Below are positions 22,384 through 33,911 of a stretch of DNA of 64,000 bases, piece after piece (positions within the stretch are counted from its first letter, which is position 1; each line of letters begins with the position of its first letter). Below the pieces are notes generated by a model. It made no database searches and was not told the origin of the DNA. It worked only from the letters and a program-made list of their open reading frames with translations. The position numbers were made by a program, and so were the translations under genes. The DNA is from Adenophora triphylla var. japonica (Eukaryota; Streptophyta; Magnoliopsida; Asterales; Campanulaceae): positions 372,001 to 436,000 of the forward strand of contig JAFEMH010000165.1 of NCBI GenBank assembly GCA_022495995.1, written 5' to 3'.

Positions 22384-22624
22384 CCTCTCAATTTTATAGG
22401 ATATTCCCATTACCCAAATAATCCCAAACCATCCTCTCGCTTTTAGAGGATATTCCCAATACCATTACCCTTGACTTTGGCCAAAGTCAAAATTTGACCT
22501 CTCATTCTTAGAGGCAATCAATCTTTCTCGCCGTAGATTTCCCAAACACATCCCTGCAAAGCCAACCTCTCATCTTTAGAGGTTCAGTCAGTAAAAGGTC
22601 TAGCCGACCTCTCATCTCAATAGG
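22384..22624 (+). repeat. Five 17-nt hairpin motifs in element A
   Basis: The pattern CCTCT-N7-AGAGG occurs at 22384-22400, 22433-22449, 22498-22514, 22566-22582 and 22608-22624. All are exactly 17 nt. The first and last have a weakened right arm (ATAGG). The loops vary while the stems are kept, as for a repeated RNA or DNA structural element. Confidence 0.7.
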
Positions 22625-23006
22625 TCACGATGCAATCAATTTTCCAAATCACCCGATGGCCGATCGAAGCCCGAAAACCCAGCTACAGTCCCTACCGGAT
22701 AGCAGTTTCATTCTAATATCCTCGAGATCTAAATCAAATTAATGCTTTGTTGCTTGCTTAAATTGGAATCTAATCCATCTTGGTTCAAAACCATCGATCT
22801 AAGATTGTGCAAATTCAATCCATTCATTTGACACTTCATGTGAGCATATGTCATTTCTCCTCCACAAACACTTCCCGTGAATGCCTCACTGGGGCTTTGC
22901 ATCCGTGTCTTTCATTGACACTCCAAGGAGGCATGTTCTTAAATCCTTCAATTCTCAAAAGATCCTCAAATTTCAACATTCATTCTCTTTTCAATCGAGA
23001 TAAGCA

Positions 23007-23055
23007 CGAACTACGTCGACCTGAGCTCCTCCCAAGGAGGGGAACGTAGGCAACC
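23007..23055 (+). other. GAACTACG hairpin, copy 1 (element A)
   Basis: GAACTACG (from 23008) is followed by CTCCTC/GGAGG arms and then GGAACGTAGGCAACC. CTACG pairs with CGTAG around an inner stem. Related structures are at 24979, 35111, 41875 and 42398. Confidence 0.65.
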
Positions 23056-24299
23056 ATAATTGGTCCGATCGAAATCACAAACAAATCTCAGAAAATCCGG
23101 TCTCCTCAAGGGCCGTCCCTATACACAAATCCTCTTTCCATCTTTCCAAATTTGATTCTTGATATCAGTTGGTTTTCTCCTCGTGATTAATCAAAATATT
23201 TGTTCATATCAGATTTAGTGTTTGAATAACCCGAACATCAATAAAGGGTTTTAAGCAGCCTTGTGATCATCACGAATAAGACAGGTTTTCAAATGTCTCG
23301 ACATGTCTTCTCTTTCTACATTCTCGGAATAAAGAACCAAACACTGTCTTTCTGTCAGCAGGGGCTTCCATACACTTTTCCACACCTTATTGTACTTATA
23401 CTTTCTCAAAAGAGTCAAACCCAAAAGCGAGTGTGTTACACAAAATCGGGATTCATTTCCTACTTTTCGAAAGATATGCCCCTGCACGTATATATTTCCA
23501 AGTCTATGACTGATTGACTAAGGTCTGAAAAGTTGGGTACCTCCTTGGCCACATGATGATTCTGTCTCTAATGGGACTGCATTGGATCTCTTCAAGCTGG
23601 GGCTTTGCTATGCTGTCCTCTCAAGCTCTCCTTACCAGATTCCCTTCGGGTTTGCTTTGCATTATCAACTGGGGCTTCACCATGGTCACCTACTCAAGGT
23701 CGAGGCTTCGCCTAGTCATCTCTTCAAAGCCGGGATCATTCTCTGTACTTTCTCTGCAGCTTGCCGTATCAGGAGCGCGACACACCTTGTCCTTATCAGC
23801 AACAATCACCCTGCTGCCATCTGTACTCTCAGGGTACACCCCGACTTGCCTAGCTGTGCCATGTCATCCATCATTCATGGGAGATGGTTCGACCCATACA
23901 TCATCATATACACAGTCATTCCATCGTAAATCTATCATAGCATAATTGCTACATACATATTTGCTTGTCAAGCGATACAAAATCCTCATCTCCATTTTCA
24001 TCCCCAGCCGAGATGGACTCGTGCATCAAGATTAATAATGCATAAGCAAAATTTCAAATCAAGTGAATAAAATGCAAAGTGCCTAGAGTTTTGTGTTTTC
24101 CCCCCACATGGTACAATAATCAAGTGATCATAACCTGATCGCGAGAACTGCTCCTCAAATCACAATCTGTACAAGGAGTTCAAATCCTGCAGGTGGCATA
24201 TTCTGCCTTTATCATCTTCATGGGTCTCGTCATCTTCAGACTTATCAGCATTGTTTGAAAAAGCTTCAGCTTCCTCAGTCTCCAAGTAATGCTCGTCAA

Positions 24300-24600
24300 G
24301 CTCATCAGCCTCGTTGGCAAATCATCATCAAAGGTCCGTCTGGCAACGGCAAATCATCATCAAAGTCTGTCTTGCAATGGAAAATCATCATCAAAGGTCC
24401 GTCTTGCAAAGAAAAATCATCAACAATGTCAGTCTCGCAACCTCAAATCATCATCAAGAGTCCGTCTTGCAACGTCAAATCATCAACAAAGTCTATCTTG
24501 CAACGGCATATCATCAGCAATACCCGTCTTGCAACGGCAAATCATCAGCAGGACCCGTCTTGCAACGGTAAATCGTCAGTAAAGTCTATTTTGCACAGTA
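24300..24600 (+). repeat. ~36-bp tandem array in element A
   Basis: Eight to nine degenerate units share the core TTGCAACGGCAAATCATCA followed by a CAAAGTC/CAAGAGTCC segment. Chance ORFs across the array are low-complexity and show no domain. Confidence 0.8.
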
Positions 24601-24825
24601 ATATCAACAGCAAAGTTAGTGTTCTACCCGACAAATGTTTCCAAAGTCAGCCAGTCACTTCAAGTGATCTTCGTGTGCATAACTCTTGCAGGTAAGCACA
24701 GCACAGGTATGAAAGTATATCTCATTTCAACTGCAAATCATCTTGTCTTATGTTTGCTTTCTCATAAAAGTCATTTCAAGTCTTGGATTTCATCTCACGA
24801 TACTTTTGAGTTAATCTCGATCCTC

Positions 24826-24975
24826 TTTAGGCTTATTCCTATACCTTTTAGGCTTGTTCCTATCCCTTTTTAGGCTTGTTCCTATACCTCTTTAGGCTTG
24901 TTCCTATACCCCTTTAGGCTTGTTCCTATACCCCTTTAGGCTTGTTCCTATGACTTTTTAGGCTCGTTCCTACAT
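24826..24975 (+). repeat. ~27-bp tandem array in element A
   Basis: About six units of TTTAGGCTTGTTCCTATACC follow each other near the 3' end of element A and degrade at the right edge. This is a typical position for tandem repeats in the 3' untranslated region of Ogre-type elements. Confidence 0.85.
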
Positions 24976-24978
24976 TTT

Positions 24979-25018
24979 CGAACTACGACCGGCTTGATTC
25001 CCTCCAGGGATACGCAGG
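24979..25018 (+). other. GAACTACG hairpin, copy 2 (element A)
   Basis: CGAACTACG, then CTTGATTCCC paired with GGGATACGCAGG. The outer stem is weaker than in other copies (CTACG with CGCAG). Confidence 0.6.
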
Positions 25019-25159
25019 AATCCTTTCTCCAAAGGTCCAGCCATCCAATCTCGTCAATCATTCATCAACCATCTGCCATATCATCAGCCGCTCGTTAGGC
25101 TTGGGATCCTTCTTATCGACAACCTCACTTCTTCCATAAGTGACGTTGCCGAGGGGCTC

Positions 25160-25183
25160 TGTGAGTACCCCAATCCAACTCGC
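25160..25183 (+). mobile_element. 24-bp stub of the 3' LTR of element A
   Basis: TGTGAGTACCCCAATCCAAC and the next four bases match the start of LTR A (18385) with one difference. It is preceded by the polypurine-like CCGAGGGGCTC. Element B begins at the next base. Confidence 0.8.
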
Positions 25184-26941
25184 TGTAAGTGCTCCAATTT
25201 GAGCTTGTTAGAATTTTCGTTAGAAAATTAACGAAAGTTATAACATTTCCAACAATTCCTAACTATCCTAACATTTCTAACAAAGTAAGGGTAAAATGGG
25301 CATTGTTATTTAAGGTTAAACCTTAAAAAGAATCTCAAAAAAGAAAAACAAATGAAGAAAACCAAATATAGCAATGCTGGAAACATAATCTGGCTGGTCA
25401 ATTTGAATTTTGAAAAAGATTATTCCTTGTGTCCAAAGCCTGAAGCAGCAATTAATGAACAGTGCACGCGACTGGATCCATCCGCGCGGACATGTTTGTA
25501 TTTTCAGGAGGGCTATAAATTGAGCCCTCCAGTCACAGAAATAAAGGAGGAAGAACACAATAGCAACGAAGTTCTGGCGAAATATAGAGAGAAAACAGTG
25601 AGAATTCTCAAGAATTGTCACCTTTTTCTTTCCAATCTTTCCCAACTCATACTCATCCACTCACTCTCATATTAAAGCCCTAAACACTCATACACTCAAG
25701 CCAAACACTCAAGAACACAAGGAAGATTGGTAAACCCTCTTCTTCCTAACCCTAAATCTCATCCATGCATGCATCTTCAAACTACAAAATGTAGTTCTTT
25801 CATCTTCTTTCTCTAGATCTAAGAAGATCACCATGGAAGACCATCTCCATGGATGATCTTCTACAAAGATCAACATTATTTTCAAAGCTTTTCTTTCTTA
25901 CTTGCAAAAATGCACTTTCAAAACCCTAAAAAACCATTTTCAAGCACTAAATCTTGATTTCAAAGGGTAAAATCCCCCTCCCCAAGCAAATGAAATGCTT
26001 AGTCCTAATGTACCCCAAGGATGGTTTGGTATAGTTGATTCACCACTAAAATGTCTAGTGATCACTAACCAAAACCTAGGGAAATGGGGACAAGCATGGA
26101 TGCAAAACCCCCCTTAAAATCATATTTTCTTTCTTGAGAAGTTGCTGTCCAGTAGCAAATTTCTCAGACCTCAGTCCATGGTCTTAATTTTTGGACACAG
26201 ATGAACTTGGAATTTGGTGTTGACTACAAAACACTTTTTGTAGCCAACATCCAGAGCTTTCCAGACATATTTTTACCTTATTTTTTGGGTGAGTAAAACT
26301 CCTCTTTTCAATTTTTCTTTCAGAGGCTAGTTCATCAGCTTCTGGGAATCCAGATCTCATATCTGAGGTTTCCAGAAGGTTTTGACCCCTCAAATCTTCT
26401 CCAAAATGGAAATTTCTTTCACACAAAGTTTATTCAAGGAGTCTAGAGAAACTTTCATTCTCTGAGTTCATCCAGATTATGAAGTTTTAGGACCCTTGAA
26501 TCTATTTCAAAATCAGGTGTCTGCTGCCATTTTCTTCTGGCAGAAGTGACTTCTCAACTTCAAAAGGTTTTTTGAGTACCAAATCTCAAACCAAAAATTC
26601 TCCAAAAAATCATGGGATCAGTTTAAAGTCTTAAAAAGACATCCCAATTTTTACTTTTTCCAGTTTCAACTTATTTTGGCCAAAACACACACACACACAC
26701 ACACACAAATGATTTTCAGCTTGGAAGACTCGTTTTACGAGGCGCGTCGGGTGCACACTAACGTCCTTCCCGACGCGTAACATGACCTCCGAACCTAAAT
26801 CTCTGATCTCGGGCTTTTTTCAAAGTTTTGCCCTTCAAAATTAAAATGGCGTGGCGACTCCGTTTTTTCCGGTTTTATTTGGTTTTTCAAAGAAACGCAA
26901 AAATCGAATTTTTCCCGCGAAAAAGGCAACACATCGTTACA
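25184..26941 (+). mobile_element. 5' LTR of element B
   Basis: It starts TGTAAGTGCTCC and ends ATCGTTACA. A TATA box (TATAAA) is at 25513-25518. The LTR is nearly identical to the 3' copy from the TATA box onward, but many differences cluster in about 110 bp just upstream (roughly 25390-25500). It contains an AC microsatellite near 26688-26706, the U5 hairpins, and an internal copy of the PBS start (TGGCGACTCC, 26852-26861). Confidence 0.93.
26729..26777 (+). other. Conserved U5 hairpins of LTR B (5' copy)
   Basis: CTCGT-TTT-ACGAG (26729-26741 region) is followed by CGCGTCGGG (26743-26751) pairing with CCCGACGCG (26769-26777). The 3' LTR copy is at 44109-44143. The paired positions differ from LTR A by compensatory changes. 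Confidence 0.75.
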
Positions 26942-26942
26942 G

Positions 26943-26960
26943 TGGCGACTCCGCTGGGGA
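26943..26960 (+). other. Primer-binding site of element B (tRNA-Arg type)
   Basis: TGGCGACTCCGCTGGGGA starts two bases after the LTR end and equals the PBS of element A and of known Ogre elements. Confidence 0.85.
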
Positions 26961-28412
26961 ACTAAGCTTTTTAATAAAAAATGGTATTCGGTATATTGGT
27001 GGAAACCACTAAATTTCCCGTTATCGCCTCCTAACACGAGTCGGGGATAAATTGTGGTCTAACAATCCCACGTACCGGTATCACCGTTTTCAAAAAAAAA
27101 AAGCTTTTGAGGGTCAAGCTTCCGTCCCGGTTTTGAAAATCATTTTTGTGTGTGTGTTGATTTTTTGCACAGTTTTCATGTTGTTTTGGCCGCCTCGGAG
27201 AAAGTCAAAATGTTGACTGTCGGAATAATGTCCCTAACTGTCGGAATTTTCATGCTTTCGTGCTTATGTGCTCATAAAAAAAAATTTCAAAAAAAAAGAT
27301 TTTCAAAAAAAAAAAAGAAAATTTCCAAAAAAAAATCATGCATCATATTTTTAAGACACATAAAAAAATCTCTATTTTACTCAGAAAAAGAATATAGACT
27401 GCTTGCACACTACGCGCACGTGACCGTACACTGCACACTACGTCCTTAACCCGGGGAAATCCTTGTCGCGGTCCGTTTGGTCTTATTACGCCTCTCGGAT
27501 GAGCACAGGACTACCCAAACATCCCATGGAGCCTCGTGTCGACCATGCACTTGTCCGTGACACACTTTGTCCGAGACCCGGTTGGTTTTTAGTCTGGTCT
27601 GTGTCATGCCCTGTCCGTGTATAGACCTTTCCTTTCAAGCCTTTGTCGGCATACCGACTCAATATCTCTCGGGTCCCTAATCAGTCGCTAATCAGTCGAA
27701 GTTCTGCCGGTTTTCCGCCGCAGACTTTGACCAAGATATTGACCGGCGCCTTGACTTCGGCTCTGACTGGCACAAATTATACACTGACTCCCAGCATGAC
27801 ACTGAGTCATCAAGGATTAACGGTTATTCCATGCCTAATTACGGCTTAACTGACGACAAGTCAAGATCAATAGCGGACATTTATCAGTCCAAATCATGCC
27901 GACTTTTCGTCGAGCCCTCGGACACGATCTTGACTTTAACGTCAGCTTTGTCCGTAATTTACATCGAATGCTCGTTAAGACTCGATTACCCGCCAGACTT
28001 CTAGGATCACTTTTCTTTCGGTCGGTGGGACCCGCTTGCCCTATAGGACCCTCGCCGGGCCGCCACCCTGGGAGGTCGAAATACAGGTGGAATACGAGGG
28101 GCTTATAGACGTAGTGACGGGGCCCACTGATCCAGGAATCAGAGTAGTTTGCGAAAAAGAAGAGCAATCTTTTCCAACCGATTAGGTTAATAAAACATGT
28201 TTTAAGTAAACGTGAACAAATAACTGCATGTTGCATGAGCCAAAAGCCCAAACACCTACCCTCCTTCCATTCCCAGACATCTGAACCTTCATGTCCTTTC
28301 CCCCGCAGCTCCGCACAAAGCTTGGTTTCGGGCACCGGGTCACCGTTTGATCAGTTGGGAAGAGTCAAGCGCATCGTCAGCTTCGCCGTTTGTTCCAACT
28401 CCGGGTTTCAGA
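26961..28412 (+). other. Long 5' leader of element B
   Basis: About 1.45 kb between PBS and gag without a domain-bearing ORF. It includes A-rich runs near 27275-27340. Ogre elements usually have a long leader or an extra upstream ORF; no intact one is visible here. Confidence 0.6.
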
Positions 28413-31400
28413 ATGTCTGCATCAGCCGGTAATGATGGGGATAACGTCACTCCGCCTCCCGGGACCCCTCGGGCAGAGCAACGGTGGAATCAGTTAGCGA
28501 GACAGATGAGGTTACGACAGGAAGCACAGCTAAACAGCCTTATGGAGGCTATTAAGAGTCACGGTCTGGCCGCCAGCCTCAATCCGGATGGCACCTTCAC
28601 CGTGGAAGAAGACGAGGATGCCAACCCCACTCTCGGTCGCCCTGATTACACCAGGATGCCGCCACCCACCTCCTATGGTGCCACTACCAGAACCCATGCT
28701 CCTCGATTTTGAATTGCCGGCTCCCAGACCACGGACCAGGATCCATGCAGCCCGACGGCACAAATCAGTGGGGGCAAAATCAGTACGGAATGTCTTCTCA
28801 TGGTTGGGGCTATCTCGGAATGCCACAGCTAATCGGGATCCCTCCTCAGTTCGGAACCGATCAATCCGGACCTCAGCAGACGGCCGCGGTTCGGAATGCC
28901 GCCACAACTTGGTTCTGGGACCACGGTCAGGAGCCCCTCCTCAGAGCGGTACTAGTTCAGGTAGCTCCTCACACAAATCCATTCCTCACTCAGACTTCTA
29001 TGGGTTACCCAAGCCTCCATCCCGGTGTCATCTGAATCACCAGGACCGCAGATACCCGGGTTACACACCTTCACCACAAGCAGCCATGCAATTCAACAAT
29101 CCGGACAGGACCCGCACTCAAGCCTACTTACGGGCCCCACTCTGGAAATCCAAGTTATCCGGCCACATCGGGGCTGCCCCCACCTACTTTGCCAGTTGAA
29201 AATCCACAGCAAGCCGCAAGGTTCTACCCTTTTGCTCAGGCTCCTACTCATGCTCCCCAGGGTAACTCAGCCCCAGGACAGGTTTTCACCTACGTCCCCG
29301 GACCGGCCGTTCCCTCCACCAGTCTGCCTCCAGTGGTAGCTCCTCTCTCTAGCTCAGCCACTAGCTTGAATGCCATGGTTCCGCCACAAGACCCTCATCT
29401 GGCCTGGTTCATGGAACAACACAAGGAAATGAAAGCGCAGATTGCTGAACTGACTGCCAGAAAGTCTGCCTTCCGGCCTACAGACCCGGACTCCATTGTT
29501 CCCCTGCCTCACAAATTCGTGATGCCAAATCTGGATCTCTTTGATGGAACCGCATGTCCGAAAACCCATTTGGACACGTATACCTTGGCGATGAAAGCCA
29601 AAGGATGTACCAATCAGCAGCTGGCTGACTATTTCAGCTTATCCTTGAAGTCCAGTGCCTTAAAGTGGTTCTTCCGTTTGAAACCTGAAGCCAGGGCCAC
29701 ATGGGACCAAATTACCAATGCCTTCACAGAAAAATATAAGGCCAACTTGGAATGGGAAACAAATAGGGTTGACCTACAAACAACAGTGCAGCGTCCTGAT
29801 GAGAATGTTGGGGACTTTTACAAGCGGTGGAATCTGAAACTCAGTGAAATGGCCATCCCTCCTTCCGAAGAGGAACAACTGGACATCTTCCAGTCATGCT
29901 TGAAACCACATCTGAGAGCCTCCCTCAGTCACTTCCCATACTCAGACTTACGGGCCATGGTTAACTCTGCAGCTAAGTTTGAAAAGGCCTACAATCAGCA
30001 ACCGGCTGCTGCACCTGCCTACAGATATCGGGCTCCTCCTGCAAACACCGCCCCTGCTCCTGCTAAAGGCAAAGAAATGATTAACTATGCGGGACAGGAA
30101 TGTAATAACACGACTCCTTTTGCTCCCAGGAAACCGGCCGAGCCCAGACCGCGAGTCATAAATCTCGAAAACTTTGGAATGCCCCTGAATGACATCTTTA
30201 GGGGACTGGTGAAAGAAGGCTTGCTGCGGCCTTTGGAGAATTTCCAACCCAGAAATCCGAATGCTCCCGTGGATACTACAAAGTATTGTGCCTTTCATCA
30301 AGCTCACGGACATCTGACTGACAGCTGCTTTACTCTGAAAAAGGCAATCCAGGGGCTAATAGAGCAAGGAAAGTTGGAAGGCCCCGAAGGGCCTAACACA
30401 GTCAAAAATCCGCTGCCACGGAACCATAATCAGGTGAATATGATCGAATGCGGAGAGTCTTCACACGCCCAGGAAGATGCTGATGAAGGTTCCCAAATAC
30501 CCGTGGCCAACCTCGTCGAGGATCCTGAATTCGGATTCCCCCTCAGCCTCGAGGATATCGAACGAATCGACCCATCTTGGTCTCATGTCAGAGACTCCTT
30601 GCAAGAATACGAGGCCCGCTATTTTTCGGGAGAAGGGAAGGCCGATACCGAAGAACTGGGGCTGTTCCGCTCAGAACATGAAAGAACTATTTATACAAGA
30701 TGGTTAGAACAGTCAAGAAAGATTGAACAAGAAAGCTTCCGGCGAGCACCTGTACTGGGGCTTATCAGCAAAGAGGCCGAAGAGCATCTGGAGCTAGTAC
30801 ACTTCTGCAAATTGGCTTTGGGAGAGCCCGAATATGATCCCGAGAACAGTGAAGAATCGGAAGAGGAGGATTCCTTCTATATCCTACCTGGTGTCAAATA
30901 CGTGCCACCCCCTCTCACTCTTCCCCCGCAATTTCTGGGAGGAGAAGCTGAATCGCAGTTACCATCACTTCCGGGAATGGGAGCATATGACAACTTCTGC
31001 GGCTGCACGCACCCCTCTTCCCCTAACAGATTTGACCGTCGCTCCCTCTCAGCTGATATCCCCGTGGTATGGGAAGACGATTCTGATGACAGCGATGACG
31101 ATGATGATGACGAGAGCGAAGAGTCAACTGAGGCCCCAGATCCGGAAACAATCTGGAACAATCATGCCAGAAATGAGCCCATGGGAGCCAGGCACAATGG
31201 CTGGTTATCAGCAAGCGACGACGAAGAAACTTCGGAAGACGAATACGAGACCGAGGACATGAAGGCCATGAAGTTTCATGGATCTGAGCACGTGGATGTC
31301 TTAGAATTCAACACTGCATACCATGCTTTGGGGAAAGGGTTTTCAGGTGTCCGATCCAGGCTGATAGTCGAAGATCTGATCGAAAGAGGAAAATTAACTC

Positions 31401-33646
31401 CCATCCGCCCAAATGAGAAAATAACCATGGTTAGATCAAATCCACCCCAGAACAAAGTAACACTCCTTGTCAGGGTTACCCAAGAAGAGGTCACCTTCCC
31501 CGAATGTATGTCAGCTTTCAGAGAAGTCCTAGAAACTGGCATAATACCGGATGCGCCTCCCACACAGAACGCTATAATCATCTCCAACTCTGAATATTAC
31601 AGAAAGGAACCGGAATGGCTGCACTATACCGGGGATGAGATCGAAAAGCCGCCGAGTCCCGACAATAGCGACTCTTGTTGCATGATGACAATGAGCAAGG
31701 CCGGCCATGAGAGTGAATCAGAGGACGCCCTAGCTCTGTGGGCCATCCAGGGGGCAACAACACAACCCCAGACTCAGAAGCCGGTAACTTGGGAAGCAGT
31801 TATAAGGGCCGCCCAGGAAGAGGCCAGTACAGCTCAAGCTCAGCCCCGCACCGTTGCCAGGCTCCGCCAGAACCAATGGCCAATAGCCAAACAGGCTCCC
31901 CCGTTAACGTTGGCAGCCTTGAAGAAGTCCAGTCAAGAGACGACTGATGAGGAAGTTAATCTGTTGACCCGATCCGGGCAAATTTTCCAAGGGAATCCTA
32001 AAGCAGATAAGAAGGCCACAGATCAAGCACCAAAAGAAGATCGCCGCCCCTATGCTAAGACAGCTGAAACTCCAGACCCTGAAAAAGAGGATCCCGTGCT
32101 CACCCAGTTGAAGCAAACACAGGCCAACATTTCCCTCTGGTCTCTACTCACTTCGTCTTATCCCCATAAGCTGAAGCTGGAAGAAAGCCTGGCTCGCACT
32201 CTCGTGCCTATTGATGCTACTCCCGATGATGTGGTACAGCTGATTGGAAACATCCACTACGGGAACATAATCACTTTCACAGATCTCGACCTCCCTCAAT
32301 TTGGGGCTGATCATAATGAGCCTCTCTTCATCACAGTCCAGCTGGATGAACGACGCCTCCCTCGGGTCCTGGTTGATAATGGGTCCGGAATGAACATTCT
32401 TCCAGCAAAGATCATGAGCTTGCTTGATATCAAGACTACAGACTTGAAGCCTTCTTCTCTCACAGTCAAAGCTTACGACTCAACATCCCGAGCAGTCCTC
32501 GGAGTTGCTACTTTAGACCTCTGGTTTGGACAGAAATTGATACCTGTGGAATTCCAGGTTATCGACATCCCGATTACTTTCAATGCCCTGCTGGGAAGAC
32601 CTTGGCTGCACCAAGTCAAAGGGGTCGCCTCAAGCCTCCACCAGTGTGTGAAATTCGTCTCGAATGGGGATCTGACGACCATTTACGGGGATTTAGTCAC
32701 TTTAGAGGGCACAGATACAGGCGGAATACCTATTCTGGAAATCAAACATGATGAGGAAGGTCACATGCTAACGGGCTTCACGGTCGAGCCTCCCAAGGCC
32801 CAAGTGTGCAACATAGATCTGACGGTCACTCGGGATAAAATCCCACCGGTCTTGAAAATGATGAGAAAAATGAGCTATCTACCTGGCCTCGGTCTGGGGA
32901 AGCGCCAACAAGGAACTTTCAAACTCATCGAAGTGAAAGGACAAAATACTCGCCACGGCCTGGGATATGAGGCCTCCCCAGTGGACACTGCAAAGGGAAA
33001 GAGATTTGAAGCTGCCACAGGAAAGATCCCGGTTGACAACCCTAAATCTCTCCCCTTCAGTCCTAATTTGGCTGACTACTTTGTAAAGGGTCCCACACAA
33101 CCAGGAAACATCACAGAGCCCACTCCTACGGAAGGATGGCTAAAGCTACAGGATAGCCTCAACAAGTTCAGGGGAACCAAGGCTAACCCGGTCCGTAGAA
33201 TGTTCCTGGACCTACCCAAGATACCTGGGGCTACCACTACCATGAAGAGTGAGTATACCTTCAGAGGCGTGCCTGACCTGGTGGAACAGTTCGAGAAGCT
33301 CACAACCACTATTCCTACTGCCCAGGGAGACCCGAAACCTGAGTTCGAATTGACAGTGCCAAAAGCTAAGGCCACGGAATTTCCCTCAGATGATTGGGAT
33401 GGTCTGGTTATGCAGCAATTGTTCGAAGAAGAAGTCCAGGTGCCAGACCTGATTGATCTCGGCTCAGTCCAAGAGATGATAGCAGCAATTGAGAAAGGAG
33501 AACAAAAACAGCACAGTTCCCGAGTCATGAGGCCACCAACAGCGATGCCGCTAAAGAATTGGGAAACTCTCTCAGGCCCGTCCGCGACCAAGGAGGAAAT
33601 GATCACCAAGCTTGGATTGGTCCCCCGTCCCTTTGTGTCAATCTAG
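28413..33646 (+). pseudogene. Ogre-type gag-protease polyprotein, 5' part frameshifted
   Basis: Translation likely starts at ATG 28413 (MSASAGNDGDN). The Pro/Gln-rich N-terminus is broken by frame changes between about 28710 and 29190, after which a single frame is open for 1485 codons to 33646. Visible parts, by residue of that open frame: the retrotransposon gag domain (~110-270, LFDGTACPKTHLDTY); a Cys/His motif (CAFHQAHGHLTDSC, ~368); and a long acidic linker. A pepsin-type protease follows, with DNGSG at ~1063 in place of the more common DTGSS and the partner LLGRPWL. A G-patch-like segment (LPGLGLGKRQQG, ~1231) comes next. Gag-protease followed by a G-patch is usual in Ogre elements. 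The protein would form virus-like particles and process itself. The frameshifts suggest loss of function, though most of the ORF is intact. Confidence 0.88.
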
Positions 33647-33911
33647 GACAAGTCCTCCCAGTCTCTCTCTGTTAAGATCGAGTCTCTAGGGTCGTCCGAT
33701 GGCCTTACGCCTGAAGACTACGAGTCTGTAGCAAGCACTGTATTCCCTTTCGTTTTCAATGAAATGACGAACCTTTCTGAGTATCCCTTGATTGCCACTT
33801 TAACTAATGATGAATTAATTAATAAAAAATTTTTTAATAATAATTCATTAGATAAAGAAGCAGACACATTAAACAAAAAAAATCAAACAACAAAAAAAAA
33901 TCTTTAAGCAG
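33647..33911 (+). other. Probable pro-pol intron region of element B
   Basis: The stretch is AT-rich and non-coding and ends CTTTAAGCAG just before a new open frame (33912, GTTGTCCGGGAAGAG). Ogre elements are known for an intron that separates the gag-protease ORF from the RT part. The position and acceptor-like end fit. The donor cannot be fixed from sequence alone. Confidence 0.5.

Larger units (their letters stand above)
20094..25159 (+). other. Internal region of element A, no coding sequence
   Basis: About 5 kb with no ORF showing a retroelement domain. It includes low-complexity A-rich sequence near 20520, a C run at 21360-21371, a duplicated ~78-bp block, five small hairpins, and two tandem arrays near the 3' end. 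The last bases (CCGAGGGGCT) before the 3' LTR match the polypurine tract region of element B. Confidence 0.7.
18385..25183 (+). mobile_element. Ogre/Tat-like LTR element A, non-coding derivative
   Basis: The element begins with a full LTR, then a PBS, about 5.1 kb of internal DNA and only the first 24 bases of the 3' LTR. It is cut off there by element B. The PBS and the LTR U5 region closely resemble element B, so the two belong to related Ogre-like families. No gag, protease, RT or integrase can be found in 20094-25159. Instead there are several direct repeats and hairpins. It is therefore a non-autonomous large derivative. It sits in the protease gene of chromovirus D; the 5 bases before it are GCAAT. 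Confidence 0.8.

Noticed and set aside
24255..24695. Lys/Ser-rich repeat ORFs in element A
   Set aside because: Three overlapping frames are open across the same 36-bp tandem array, as expected for low-complexity DNA.
29354..33609. Minus-strand ORFs overlapping the element B gag-protease
   Set aside because: They are shadow frames of the 1485-codon gag-protease ORF with no recognisable domains.
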